A stretch of 6,340 nt of DNA from an uncultured Ruminococcus sp. GTDB taxonomy: Bacteria > Bacillota > Clostridia > Oscillospirales > Ruminococcaceae. Location of the stretch: positions 1 to 6,340 of the forward strand of contig CAMAIG010000097.1 in NCBI GenBank assembly GCA_945835085.1, read 5' to 3'. How positions within the stretch are numbered: position 1 is the first letter of the stretch; each line of letters begins with the position of its first letter. The position numbers and the translations under genes are program-made. The notes under the pieces are model-generated. The model worked only from the letters and a program-made list of their open reading frames with translations, searched no databases and was not told where the DNA came from. Positions 1-5,977 of this stretch are shown here, piece by piece.

Positions 1-14
1 TATATGCATAATTC

Positions 15-64
15 AAAAAAGTTCGCCGCAAAGATCTTTGATTTTCTTTGCGGCGATATTTTTT
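15..64. terminator. Bidirectional rho-independent terminator after the ABC transporter gene
   Basis: An 11-bp perfect inverted repeat (arms 23-33 and 46-56, GC-rich CGCCGC core) encloses a 12-nt loop. Read on the minus strand, the hairpin is followed after two bases by six T's (plus-strand A's at 15-20), as expected for the terminator of the ABC gene, whose stop codon is 21 nt upstream of the stem. On the plus strand the stem is followed by a T-run at 59-64, so it could also stop transcription entering from the left of the window. Confidence 0.85.
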
Positions 65-77
65 GAGAAAGTAAATT

Positions 78-3029
78 TTATTCCGTCCTCAAGGCCTCTA
101 CAGGATCCTTTTTAGCTGCAACGCCCGAAGGAATAAGTCCTGCGATAAGCGTGAGCACCATACTTATTGCCACAAGGATAACTCCTGCTGCGGGTGGCAG
201 GAATGCCTTCAGCCCTTCTATCTCGGTAAGGCTGTATATGATAGCATTTATGGGTATCAGTGCAAGGAGAGATACTCCTATGCCGATAACTCCCGCTGCA
301 AGTCCCACAAGAAGTGTTTCGGCGTTGAATACCGTTGAAACGTCCTTCTTGGAAGCACCGATAGCACGGAGAATACCGATCTCTCTTGTTCTTTCAAGAA
401 CGGAGATATAGGTGATTATTCCTATCATTATGGAGGATACCACAAGGGATATTCCCACGAATGCTATGAGCAGATAGGATATTCCGCTGATGATATCCGT
501 AATGGAGGACATCAGCAGTGCGATATAATCCGTGTATTTTATCTTGTCCTCTTCCTCCACGCTGTCGTTATATCCGGCAATGGCTTCGGAAATGATATCC
601 TTCTGGGCAAATGTGCTTGCAAATATCCTTATCTCGGCAGGGTCGTCAAAATCGGCACAGCCCAGCTTCCTGAGATTTTGCTCATAGGAGGAGGTTGAAA
701 ATTCGTCGGGGATATACTCATCAAAAACCATTGCATACTGCTCGTCGATATACTCTGTATTATCAAACTGCATTGCAAGCATTTCATCTGTGAGCTGGGA
801 AAGCTGCATTGCAACGCCTTCCGCATACTGAGCCTTATACTGCTCTGCCATTGCTTCTCTCACATATTCTGTGAGAGTATCGTCGTCCATCTGCTTGATA
901 AAGGATTCAACGGAGCTTGCGTCCACACCCATTTCCGACGCATAGCTTTCAAGTATCATATTTTCCAGATCTTCTCTTGTATACTGCGAAAGATAACCAT
1001 CGGTCATTTCGTCAACGTCCTTTTGGAGCGGCTTTGATGAAATGAACCTGAACATCTCCGCTTTTTCTCCCACAGTTGTAAGGGCAGATAAATATTCCCT
1101 TGCCCTTTCAGCCTTTTCGGCTTCGGAAGGCTCCTCATAGTCCTCAGGCTTGAAGGGCAGACCCGAGATAATATCTGTATCCTCGTTTTCCTTCTGTTCA
1201 ATAACTGCCTGGCTTGCATTGGTTTCTGTTATCATATACTCGGTAAGTGCATAGGTATAGCCGAGATATGTGGTGGACTGGTCATTGTTTGAATTATCGG
1301 AGGGACGGATAAATCCCACTATTTTAAGATCTATTCCCACATCATCGGAATTGAACAGATATTCAAGTCCTGCCTCTGTTTCGGTAAGGTCAACATAGCC
1401 CTTGCCGTTTTCGGCGGTGCGGTAATATTCTCCCGGAAGTATGAGCTTGAACTCTCTGTCGGAGAAATCCTCATAGCTCCACGAGGTTTCGCCGTAATCC
1501 TCGATGACCTCTCCCTTCATTGCCTTTTTCATGATATCGGGAAGATCGTCGGTATCCTTAACGCCCATGGTGTAGAGAACAATATCGGGAAGCTCGTTAT
1601 ATTTTGAAAGTATGACCACTACCTCGTCCTTTGCCTCGGGCCATCTTCCGTTAACAAGCTCATAGCGGTCATAGACCACGTCGCTGATAAGCTCGCCGTT
1701 CTCACCGGGTATGAATTCCTCCCACAGCTCAAGATCCATCATGGAAAGCATGGTATTGGTCGCCATGGAAGCCTGTGCGGTGGCAGAGCTGTCAAGACCC
1801 ATGGAATTGCCGTAAACCTCGGCAAGATCGCATTTTACGATATCCCCCGAAGGGTCCTTGGTAAATATCTGCAGGGGAACATCATATGAATAGGATATTG
1901 CGCTGGTATTATTGCGGATAGTTTCACTGTTTTCAAGGAATTTCTTGAAATCTGCCATGTTATTCGTTCTCTTTGCAGAGCTGTTCATGGCATTGAACAT
2001 TTCATAAACATCGGTGTTTGCATAAACGCCCTCACGGGCTTCTTCCCTTGCCGCCTTATGTCTGTCCATAATAGCCGTCATTATGGTAGATGTATCGGCA
2101 GTTTCACGGACTATCTGTATGGGGTATGATGAAAGGGTATCCTCCTGAATTTTGTTGATATAGGTATTTATTCCCGTGGAAAGGGAAAGGATAAGTGCGA
2201 TGCCTATGATACCGATTGAGCCTGCAAAGGCTGTCAGAAAGGTGCGTCCCTTTTTGGTCATAAGGTTATTGAGAGAAAGGGAAACCGCAGTTCCAAATGA
2301 CATGGAAACACGCTTCTTCTCTGCTGTCTTAGCCGTTTCCTCCTTTTCCGGCTCATAAGGGTCGGAATCGCTTACAAGTGTGCCGTCCTTGATGCGGACT
2401 ATTCTCGTTGCATACTGCTCTGCAAGCTCGGGGTTATGTGTTACCATTATAACGAGCTTATCCTTTGCTATCTCCTTGAGAAGCTCCATTACCTGTACTG
2501 AGGTTTCGCTGTCAAGAGCGCCGGTAGGTTCGTCGGCAAGAAGTATATCGGGGTTATTGATAAGTGCTCTTGCAATTGCAACACGCTGCATCTGACCTCC
2601 CGACATCTGATTGGGCTTCTTGTGAAGCTGATTGCCCAGTCCCACCTTTTCAAGGGCTTCAATGGCTCTCTTTCTTCTCTCTGCCTTTGAAACGCCCGAA
2701 ATTGTCAGCGCAAGCTCAACATTTGCAAGGACTGTCTGGTGAGGGATAAGGTTATAGCTCTGGAAAATAAAGCCTATGGAATGGTTGCGGTATGCGTCCC
2801 AGTCACACTCCTTATATTCCGTTGTGGAAACGCCGTTTATCACAAGGTCGCCCGAGGTGTAGTGGTCAAGTCCTCCTATGATATTCAGCAGGGTGGTTTT
2901 TCCGCAGCCTGAGTGTCCGAGGATCGCCACAAATTCATTTTCACGGAAATTGATGCTAATTCCGTTGAGCGCACTTACGACATTCTCACCTGAGCCGTAG
3001 TGCTTGACTATTTCTTTTAATGTCAGCAT
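78..3029 (-). CDS. ABC transporter, fused ATPase and FtsX/MacB-type permease
   Basis: This 983-residue protein should hydrolyse ATP to drive export or mechanotransmission across the cytoplasmic membrane. The substrate cannot be read from the sequence. Residues 1-220 form an ATPase of the MacB/LolD class: Walker A GHSGCGKT at 38-45, Q-loop Gln90, signature MSGGQMQR at 142-149, Walker B ILLADEP at 162-168 and H-loop His198. A charged linker (about 222-242) leads to membrane segment 1 (about 265-287). An extracellular region of about 560 residues follows, including a MacB-like NGRWP motif near 460. Three C-terminal membrane segments (about 847-876, 906-932, 948-970) carry the FtsX motif around ERTREIGILRAIGAS (879-893). 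All ATPase motifs are intact, so it should be active. The ATG at 3029 has AAAGGA about 8 nt upstream and begins directly with the ATPase fold. It is a single-gene unit with its own promoter and terminator. Bacitracin-type (BceB) exporters are a looser alternative but have ten membrane segments. Confidence 0.93.
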   Translation of the reverse strand: MLTLKEIVKHYGSGENVVSALNGISINFRENEFVAILGHSGCGKTTLLNIIGGLDHYTSGDLVINGVSTTEYKECDWDAYRNHSIGFIFQSYNLIPHQTVLANVELALTISGVSKAERRKRAIEALEKVGLGNQLHKKPNQMSGGQMQRVAIARALINNPDILLADEPTGALDSETSVQVMELLKEIAKDKLVIMVTHNPELAEQYATRIVRIKDGTLVSDSDPYEPEKEETAKTAEKKRVSMSFGTAVSLSLNNLMTKKGRTFLTAFAGSIGIIGIALILSLSTGINTYINKIQEDTLSSYPIQIVRETADTSTIMTAIMDRHKAAREEAREGVYANTDVYEMFNAMNSSAKRTNNMADFKKFLENSETIRNNTSAISYSYDVPLQIFTKDPSGDIVKCDLAEVYGNSMGLDSSATAQASMATNTMLSMMDLELWEEFIPGENGELISDVVYDRYELVNGRWPEAKDEVVVILSKYNELPDIVLYTMGVKDTDDLPDIMKKAMKGEVIEDYGETSWSYEDFSDREFKLILPGEYYRTAENGKGYVDLTETEAGLEYLFNSDDVGIDLKIVGFIRPSDNSNNDQSTTYLGYTYALTEYMITETNASQAVIEQKENEDTDIISGLPFKPEDYEEPSEAEKAERAREYLSALTTVGEKAEMFRFISSKPLQKDVDEMTDGYLSQYTREDLENMILESYASEMGVDASSVESFIKQMDDDTLTEYVREAMAEQYKAQYAEGVAMQLSQLTDEMLAMQFDNTEYIDEQYAMVFDEYIPDEFSTSSYEQNLRKLGCADFDDPAEIRIFASTFAQKDIISEAIAGYNDSVEEEDKIKYTDYIALLMSSITDIISGISYLLIAFVGISLVVSSIMIGIITYISVLERTREIGILRAIGASKKDVSTVFNAETLLVGLAAGVIGIGVSLLALIPINAIIYSLTEIEGLKAFLPPAAGVILVAISMVLTLIAGLIPSGVAAKKDPVEALRTE

Positions 3030-3083
3030 TCTATCTTTCCTTTCATCATAAAATGCCTATAATCCTATAAAAAAGTACCTTTT

Positions 3084-3112
3084 ATTGTACCACATAAGTA
3101 TAATACTGTCAA
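3084..3112 (-). promoter_or_regulatory. Sigma-A promoter of the ABC transporter gene
   Basis: On the minus strand, a perfect -35 TTGACA (3107-3112) is separated by exactly 17 bp from -10 TACAAT (3084-3089). A TG one base upstream of the -10 gives an extended -10. The start of transcription would fall near 3077, leaving a leader of about 48 nt. This is the strongest promoter match in the window and suggests the gene is expressed well unless a repressor acts. No clear operator dyad overlaps it. Confidence 0.82.
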
Positions 3113-3218
3113 TATTTTTTTATTATTATTCCAACAAATTAATTTTCCGAAAGTATTAATAAAATAATTATAACAGCTTAATCCTAAGGGTGTAAAATAT
3201 ACACGAGGAAGTGATGAT

Positions 3219-3533
3219 ATGGACATAGGCTTCGGGACAGCTGCTGTTATTTGCTATTTTCTCGCAATAAATCTGTATGCTGTGACTATCACCTGTATTG
3301 ACAAAAGACGCTCGAAAATAAACGGGAAAAGAAGAATATCCGAAAAGACCTTGTTTGCCGCTGCTGCTCTGGGCGGTGCATCGGGAATGTATATTACAAT
3401 GAGAGCTATCCGTCACAAGACCCGACACAAGCGTTTCATGGCAGGCATTCCCTTGATAATGGCAGCCCATATACTTATCATCGGGGCGGCAGCTTTCATT
3501 TATCTGAAAAGCAAGGGCATTATTCTATTATAG
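3219..3533 (+). CDS. DUF1294 family small membrane protein
   Basis: This 104-residue protein matches the DUF1294 family, found widely in bacteria; the family's function is not known. Three hydrophobic segments are visible (about 5-26, 44-61 and 75-97). Family landmarks are the D-K-R triplet at 28-30 after the first segment, RISEKTL at 39-45, the glycine-rich LGGASGM stretch at 51-57 and RHKTRHKRF at 65-73 leading into a conserved GIPL. Length is normal for the family. The ATG at 3219 has AGGAAG about 8 nt upstream; the in-between ATG at 3214 runs into a stop after four codons, which settles the start. It is transcribed divergently from the ABC gene and converges with the SOS operon, sharing the hairpin at 3546-3588. 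The upstream 190 nt is very AT-rich; a weak TATAAC-like -10 lies near 3169 but no convincing -35. Confidence 0.88.
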   Translation: MDIGFGTAAVICYFLAINLYAVTITCIDKRRSKINGKRRISEKTLFAAAALGGASGMYITMRAIRHKTRHKRFMAGIPLIMAAHILIIGAAAFIYLKSKGIILL

Positions 3534-3538
3534 TTATC

Positions 3539-3588
3539 AAAAAACAGCCGTATATTGCAGAGAATATGCTTATCTGCAATATACGGCT
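3539..3588 (-). terminator. Terminator of the SOS operon with a perfect 16-bp stem
   Basis: Arms at 3546-3561 and 3573-3588 are perfect reverse complements (16 bp) with an 11-nt loop. On the minus strand the stem is followed, after one base, by six T's (plus-strand A's 3539-3544), a classical intrinsic terminator starting only three nt after the yolD-like stop codon. On the plus strand the flank is only TTTAT before mixed sequence, so it is a weaker terminator for the DUF1294 gene, which ends 12 nt before the stem. The two convergent genes probably share it. Confidence 0.85.
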
Positions 3589-3591
3589 TTA

Positions 3592-4029
3592 TCAGCTGTC
3601 GGGGCAGAGCTTTCCGAGAATGTCCGAAAATATCCTGCCTTCGATACGGTATATATCCCTGACGGGAACGCTCTCGCCTCCCGAAAGGACGATCGCTCCC
3701 GCACCGCTGTCAAACCATCTGAAATTCCCTTTGAGCCTGTGATATGCTCCCCCGCTCTTTTTTCTGTCAGCCACAAAATACTCGATATCTATCTCGGGCA
3801 GCTCGGAAGCGTGCTCAATGAGTATCTGTGTTTTCATGTCAAGCTCCGCCGCTCTGTCATCATCAAGCTCGAGCCTGCTGTCGGTAAGCCTTGCGGTTTC
3901 CGTTACCGCTTCATCATATCCCGAAAGAGCGGCAAAGGGTGCAAACTGCGCTGCCCTGTTATATACCGACATCGGATAATGCTTTTTTGAAGATGGGTGC
4001 GGCATATTTATTATCTTATCATATCTCAT
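3592..4029 (-). CDS. YolD-like protein, putative partner of the Y-family polymerase
   Basis: This 145-residue protein belongs to the YolD-like family, whose members sit beside UvrX/UmuC-type polymerases in Firmicutes and have been predicted to play the role UmuD plays in E. coli. Visible landmarks are the hallmark RAAQFAPFAALSGYDE (25-40), an acidic helical stretch through the 50s to 70s, the D-I-E-Y-F strand at 81-85 with the following basic turn, and the closing VPVRDIYRIEG at 121-131. No membrane segment or peptidase catalytic pair is seen, unlike UmuD itself. The start at 4029 overlaps the upstream small gene by 11 nt and has AGGAG seven nt upstream inside that gene, so the two are probably translationally coupled. 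It is the last gene of the operon. Family assignment is strong; the UmuD-like role is known only as a prediction. Confidence 0.9.
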   Translation of the reverse strand: MRYDKIINMPHPSSKKHYPMSVYNRAAQFAPFAALSGYDEAVTETARLTDSRLELDDDRAAELDMKTQILIEHASELPEIDIEYFVADRKKSGGAYHRLKGNFRWFDSGAGAIVLSGGESVPVRDIYRIEGRIFSDILGKLCPDS

Positions 4030-4174
4030 AGATCTGCTCCTGCACAGTATCGGCGCTGCTCACCTGCCCATTCTGCCCGTATATGAACAGCACAGTGCTT
4101 GCTGCCATCATACACGAAAGCATTATAAGGGTGATACGGTCACGTCTTTTCATTTTTCTTATTGTCTTTTTCAT
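4019..4174 (-). CDS. Small single-pass membrane protein (51 aa) inside the SOS operon
   Basis: I do not recognise this gene as a named family. It encodes 51 residues beginning MKKTIRKMKRRDR: eight of the first 13 residues are Lys or Arg. A hydrophobic segment follows at about 14-32 (ITLIMLSCMMAASTVLFIY), then a polar, acidic tail of 19 residues ending in QEQIYEI. The positive-inside rule places the N-terminus in the cytoplasm and the tail outside. A cleaved signal peptide ending near SSA (39-41) is a less likely reading. Evidence that it is real: a strong AGGAGAG ribosome binding site six nt before the ATG, an 11-nt overlap with the YolD-like start, and the lack of any other gene in the gap after the polymerase. 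Its build resembles SOS cell-division inhibitors such as YneA or SidA, but it has no LysM domain and no homology is claimed; the role is inference. Confidence 0.72.
   Translation of the reverse strand: MKKTIRKMKRRDRITLIMLSCMMAASTVLFIYGQNGQVSSADTVQEQIYEI
4037..4041 (-). promoter_or_regulatory. Ribosome binding site of the YolD-like gene, inside the small gene
   Basis: AGGAG on the minus strand lies seven nt upstream of the ATG at 4029 and within the coding sequence of the 51-aa protein. It supports 4029 as the real start and translational coupling between the two genes. Confidence 0.75.
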
Positions 4175-4180
4175 TCTGTT

Positions 4181-4187
4181 CTCTCCT
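4181..4187 (-). promoter_or_regulatory. Ribosome binding site of the 51-aa membrane protein
   Basis: AGGAGAG on the minus strand is followed by a six-nt spacer and the ATG at 4174. It is the best Shine-Dalgarno match in the window and the main argument that the short reading frame is translated. Confidence 0.75.
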
Positions 4188-4219
4188 GTTTTATAATATT
4201 AGGGCTTATCATGTCCCCG

Positions 4220-4248
4220 ATAATACTATATCATATATGCTGTGTAAA
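4220..4248 (-). promoter_or_regulatory. Possible internal promoter before the small gene
   Basis: In the 97-nt gap after the polymerase gene, the minus strand reads TTTACA (4243-4248), a 17-bp spacer, then TATTAT (4220-4225). Both hexamers match the sigma-A consensus at five of six positions. It would give a leader of about 40 nt to the 51-aa gene. No GAAC-N4-GTTC dyad is present here, so any transcript from it would not be directly under LexA. AT-rich gaps produce chance matches, so confidence is moderate. Confidence 0.45.
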
Positions 4249-4267
4249 AAAACCGACAGCTGACATA

Positions 4268-5773
4268 TCATGCTCTGTGCCCCCCTATCTCACCGTTTCT
4301 GCTGACAGTGGTTGCACCATCGCAGAAATTCATTCCTCTGAGCACCGCATTTTTTCCGTATTTCTGCTTCATTTTCAGTATTGCCTGCTGCATTCGTTTC
4401 TCACGCATTTCGGCAGCCTCCTCTTTCTCACGGCGCTCCTTCTGCTCTGAAAAGTCGGAAAAGAGATCAAGCTGCTCACAACCATTTTCATATACGGCGT
4501 CACAATCTCTTATAACGTGATTTGCGGTTATATTTATCCTTCGTACAAGCAGTGACTTATCGGATATCCTTTCCATAAGCTCCGCTGCCGCTTTTGTTAA
4601 TGCTCTTGATGAGGAGGTATATCTGCCGAGATTTGCTGTGCCGTGTGCATGGACAGGAACTGCTCTGCCGTAATGATCTGCCTTTATCTCCCCACGGTAT
4701 GACGAGCTTATCTCATAATTTCTCATATTCTCCCTGTCATAGCCGATAGTAAGCACTATCTGATCGGCAGCAAGCCCCTTTTCCACAAGCTCCAGCGAAA
4801 GAATATCTGCCATTTCACGGACAATAAGTGCAGCCTTCTCATAATCATAGGGACATTTGAGCACCTGACCCCGGCTTATGCTCTTGCTCTCGGGTCTGTA
4901 TGCTTTTATATCGGACATTCTGCAAGGCTCCCAGCCCCAGGCATGATCTATAAGCAGCTCCGCATTTATCCCGAACATTTTATAAAGCAGATCCTCATTG
5001 CGAAGGGAAAGCTCTGCCACATCGCCCATGGTGTAGATATATTTTTCCTCCAGCTTTTTTGCGATGCCTCTGCCCACACGCCAGAAATCGGTTATAGGTC
5101 TGTGATCCCAGAGATTTTTTCGGTAGGACATTTCATCAAGCTCGGCTATCCTTGCACCGTTTTCATCGGCGGGAAGCTTCTTTGCGACTATATCCATTGC
5201 CACCTTGCACAGATACAAATTTGTTCCGATGCCTGCCGTGGCGGTTATCCACGTTTCGGAAAACACGTCCCGTATAATAACGGAAGCAAGCTCCCGTGCT
5301 GTGAGCTTATATGTGCCGAGGTAATCGGTAACGTCCATGAAAACCTCATCAACGGAATATACATGGATATCCTCGGGAGCTACATATTTCAGATAAATAT
5401 TATAGATACGGGTGCTGTAATCCATATAAAGAGCCATTCTCGGAGGAGCGGTTATATATAAAAGCTCACGGGAGGGGTCTGCTTTAAGCTCGCTGTCTAT
5501 ATAAGAGCCTTCCGATAATTTTTTCCCGGGAGCGGTGAGCCTGCGCTGATCGTTTATCTCCCGCACCTTTTGGACTACCTCAAAAAGCCGAGGTCTGCCC
5601 GGGATACCATATGCCTTTAGAGGCGGCGAAACCGCAAGGCAGATAGTCTTTTCCGTCCTTCCGGGGTCTGCCACAACAAGATTTGTCCCCAGGGGGTCAA
5701 GACCTCTTTCCACACATTCCACGCTTGCATAAAAGGATTTGAGATCAATTGCTATATATGAACGCTCAGACAT
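4268..5773 (-). CDS. Y-family translesion DNA polymerase, UvrX/UmuC type
   Basis: This 501-residue protein is an error-prone polymerase that should copy past damaged bases. The palm carries the three metal-binding carboxylates: Asp10 in AIDLKSFYASVE, and Asp142 and Glu143 in YSVDEVFMD. Tyr15, five residues after Asp10, is in the steric-gate position that excludes ribonucleotides. A helix-hairpin-helix-like thumb lies near 230-260 and the little-finger domain at about 295-420. QLDLF at 434-438 is a textbook beta-clamp binding motif. A highly charged Glu/Lys/Arg helix (441-472) then leads to a C-terminal tail with GKNAVLRGMN and NGEIGGH, which is typical of the Firmicutes UvrX subgroup and absent from DinB/Pol IV. 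The ATG at 5773 has AAAGGA about nine nt upstream. It is the first gene of an operon with a small membrane protein and a YolD-like protein, downstream of two LexA boxes. All catalytic residues are present. Confidence 0.95.
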   Translation of the reverse strand: MSERSYIAIDLKSFYASVECVERGLDPLGTNLVVADPGRTEKTICLAVSPPLKAYGIPGRPRLFEVVQKVREINDQRRLTAPGKKLSEGSYIDSELKADPSRELLYITAPPRMALYMDYSTRIYNIYLKYVAPEDIHVYSVDEVFMDVTDYLGTYKLTARELASVIIRDVFSETWITATAGIGTNLYLCKVAMDIVAKKLPADENGARIAELDEMSYRKNLWDHRPITDFWRVGRGIAKKLEEKYIYTMGDVAELSLRNEDLLYKMFGINAELLIDHAWGWEPCRMSDIKAYRPESKSISRGQVLKCPYDYEKAALIVREMADILSLELVEKGLAADQIVLTIGYDRENMRNYEISSSYRGEIKADHYGRAVPVHAHGTANLGRYTSSSRALTKAAAELMERISDKSLLVRRINITANHVIRDCDAVYENGCEQLDLFSDFSEQKERREKEEAAEMREKRMQQAILKMKQKYGKNAVLRGMNFCDGATTVSRNGEIGGHRA

Positions 5774-5815
5774 CTTCTCTCTTCCTTTCTTCTTAGGTTT
5801 ACTCTTTCCGTAATT

Positions 5816-5845
5816 ATTATAACACCTTTAAAGCAATAGATTCAA
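5816..5845 (-). promoter_or_regulatory. Likely sigma-A promoter of the polymerase operon
   Basis: On the minus strand, -35 TTGAAT (5840-5845) and a perfect -10 TATAAT (5816-5821) are separated by 18 bp. Transcription would begin near 5809, giving a leader of about 35 nt. The LexA boxes lie about 20 bp and 46 bp upstream of the -35 rather than over it, so a second, distal promoter is possible: TTGGAA (about 5908-5913) with a TATATA 19 bp on would straddle the outer box. Confidence 0.6.
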
Positions 5846-5864
5846 TAGTAAAACAGCACAAAAT

Positions 5865-5878
5865 AGAACATATGTTCT
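5865..5878. promoter_or_regulatory. LexA (SOS) box, perfect palindrome
   Basis: AGAACATATGTTCT is a perfect 14-bp palindrome containing GAAC-ATAT-GTTC, which fits the Gram-positive LexA/DinR operator consensus CGAACRNRYGTTYG at the core. It lies 92 bp upstream of the polymerase start codon. A damage-inducible polymerase is the expected target, so sequence and context agree. Confidence 0.85.
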
Positions 5879-5891
5879 TATGCATATATAC

Positions 5892-5903
5892 AAACATATG
5901 TTC
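5892..5903. promoter_or_regulatory. Second, imperfect LexA box
   Basis: On the minus strand GAACATATGTTT matches the first box except for the last base, and the 12-nt string AGAACATATGTT is shared by both. The dyad centres are 26 bp apart, about two and a half helical turns. One intact half-site and one weakened half-site suggest a lower-affinity operator that may bind together with the perfect box. Confidence 0.6.
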
Positions 5904-5917
5904 TGTAATTTCCAAAT

Positions 5918-5953
5918 AAAAAAGCCGATGCAGCATAATACACTGCATCAGCT
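5918..5953 (-). terminator. Terminator of the acyl-CoA synthetase gene
   Basis: Arms 5923-5933 and 5943-5953 pair over 11 positions with one C/A mismatch and a nine-nt loop. On the minus strand the hairpin ends in GGCT followed by a run of T's (plus-strand A's 5918-5922). It begins 24 nt after the stop codon of the synthetase and insulates that gene from the LexA boxes, which start about 15 nt further on. Confidence 0.8.
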
Positions 5954-5977
5954 GTTATATATATTTCGTCGGCAGAA

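Noticed and set aside
3168..3470. A 100-codon minus-strand frame across the DUF1294 gene
   Set aside because: It is antisense to a recognisable family member, has no Shine-Dalgarno sequence, and its translation is cysteine- and serine-rich without a domain.
3570..3990. Short frames on both strands over the YolD-like gene
   Set aside because: The YolD-like frame has family motifs, a ribosome binding site and operon context. The others have none of these.
4255..4266. CAGCTG-centred dyad followed by seven T's just after the polymerase stop, as a terminator
   Set aside because: The self-complementary core has no loop and the flanks do not pair, so no stable hairpin forms. The polymerase transcript probably continues into the next genes.
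4943..5461. A 172-codon open frame on the plus strand opposite the polymerase gene
   Set aside because: It lies wholly antisense to a gene with clear catalytic motifs, has no convincing ribosome binding site, and its translation shows no recognisable domain. It is a shadow of biased codon use on the other strand.
3592..5773. Polymerase-YolD pair as a mark of a prophage or conjugative element
   Set aside because: Such pairs do occur on mobile elements, but no integrase, transposase, phage gene, attachment repeat or base-composition break is visible in the window.
5881..5900. TATGCATATATA-type short palindromes as further LexA sites
   Set aside because: They lack the GAAC and GTTC half-sites and are what an AT-rich intergenic region produces by chance.
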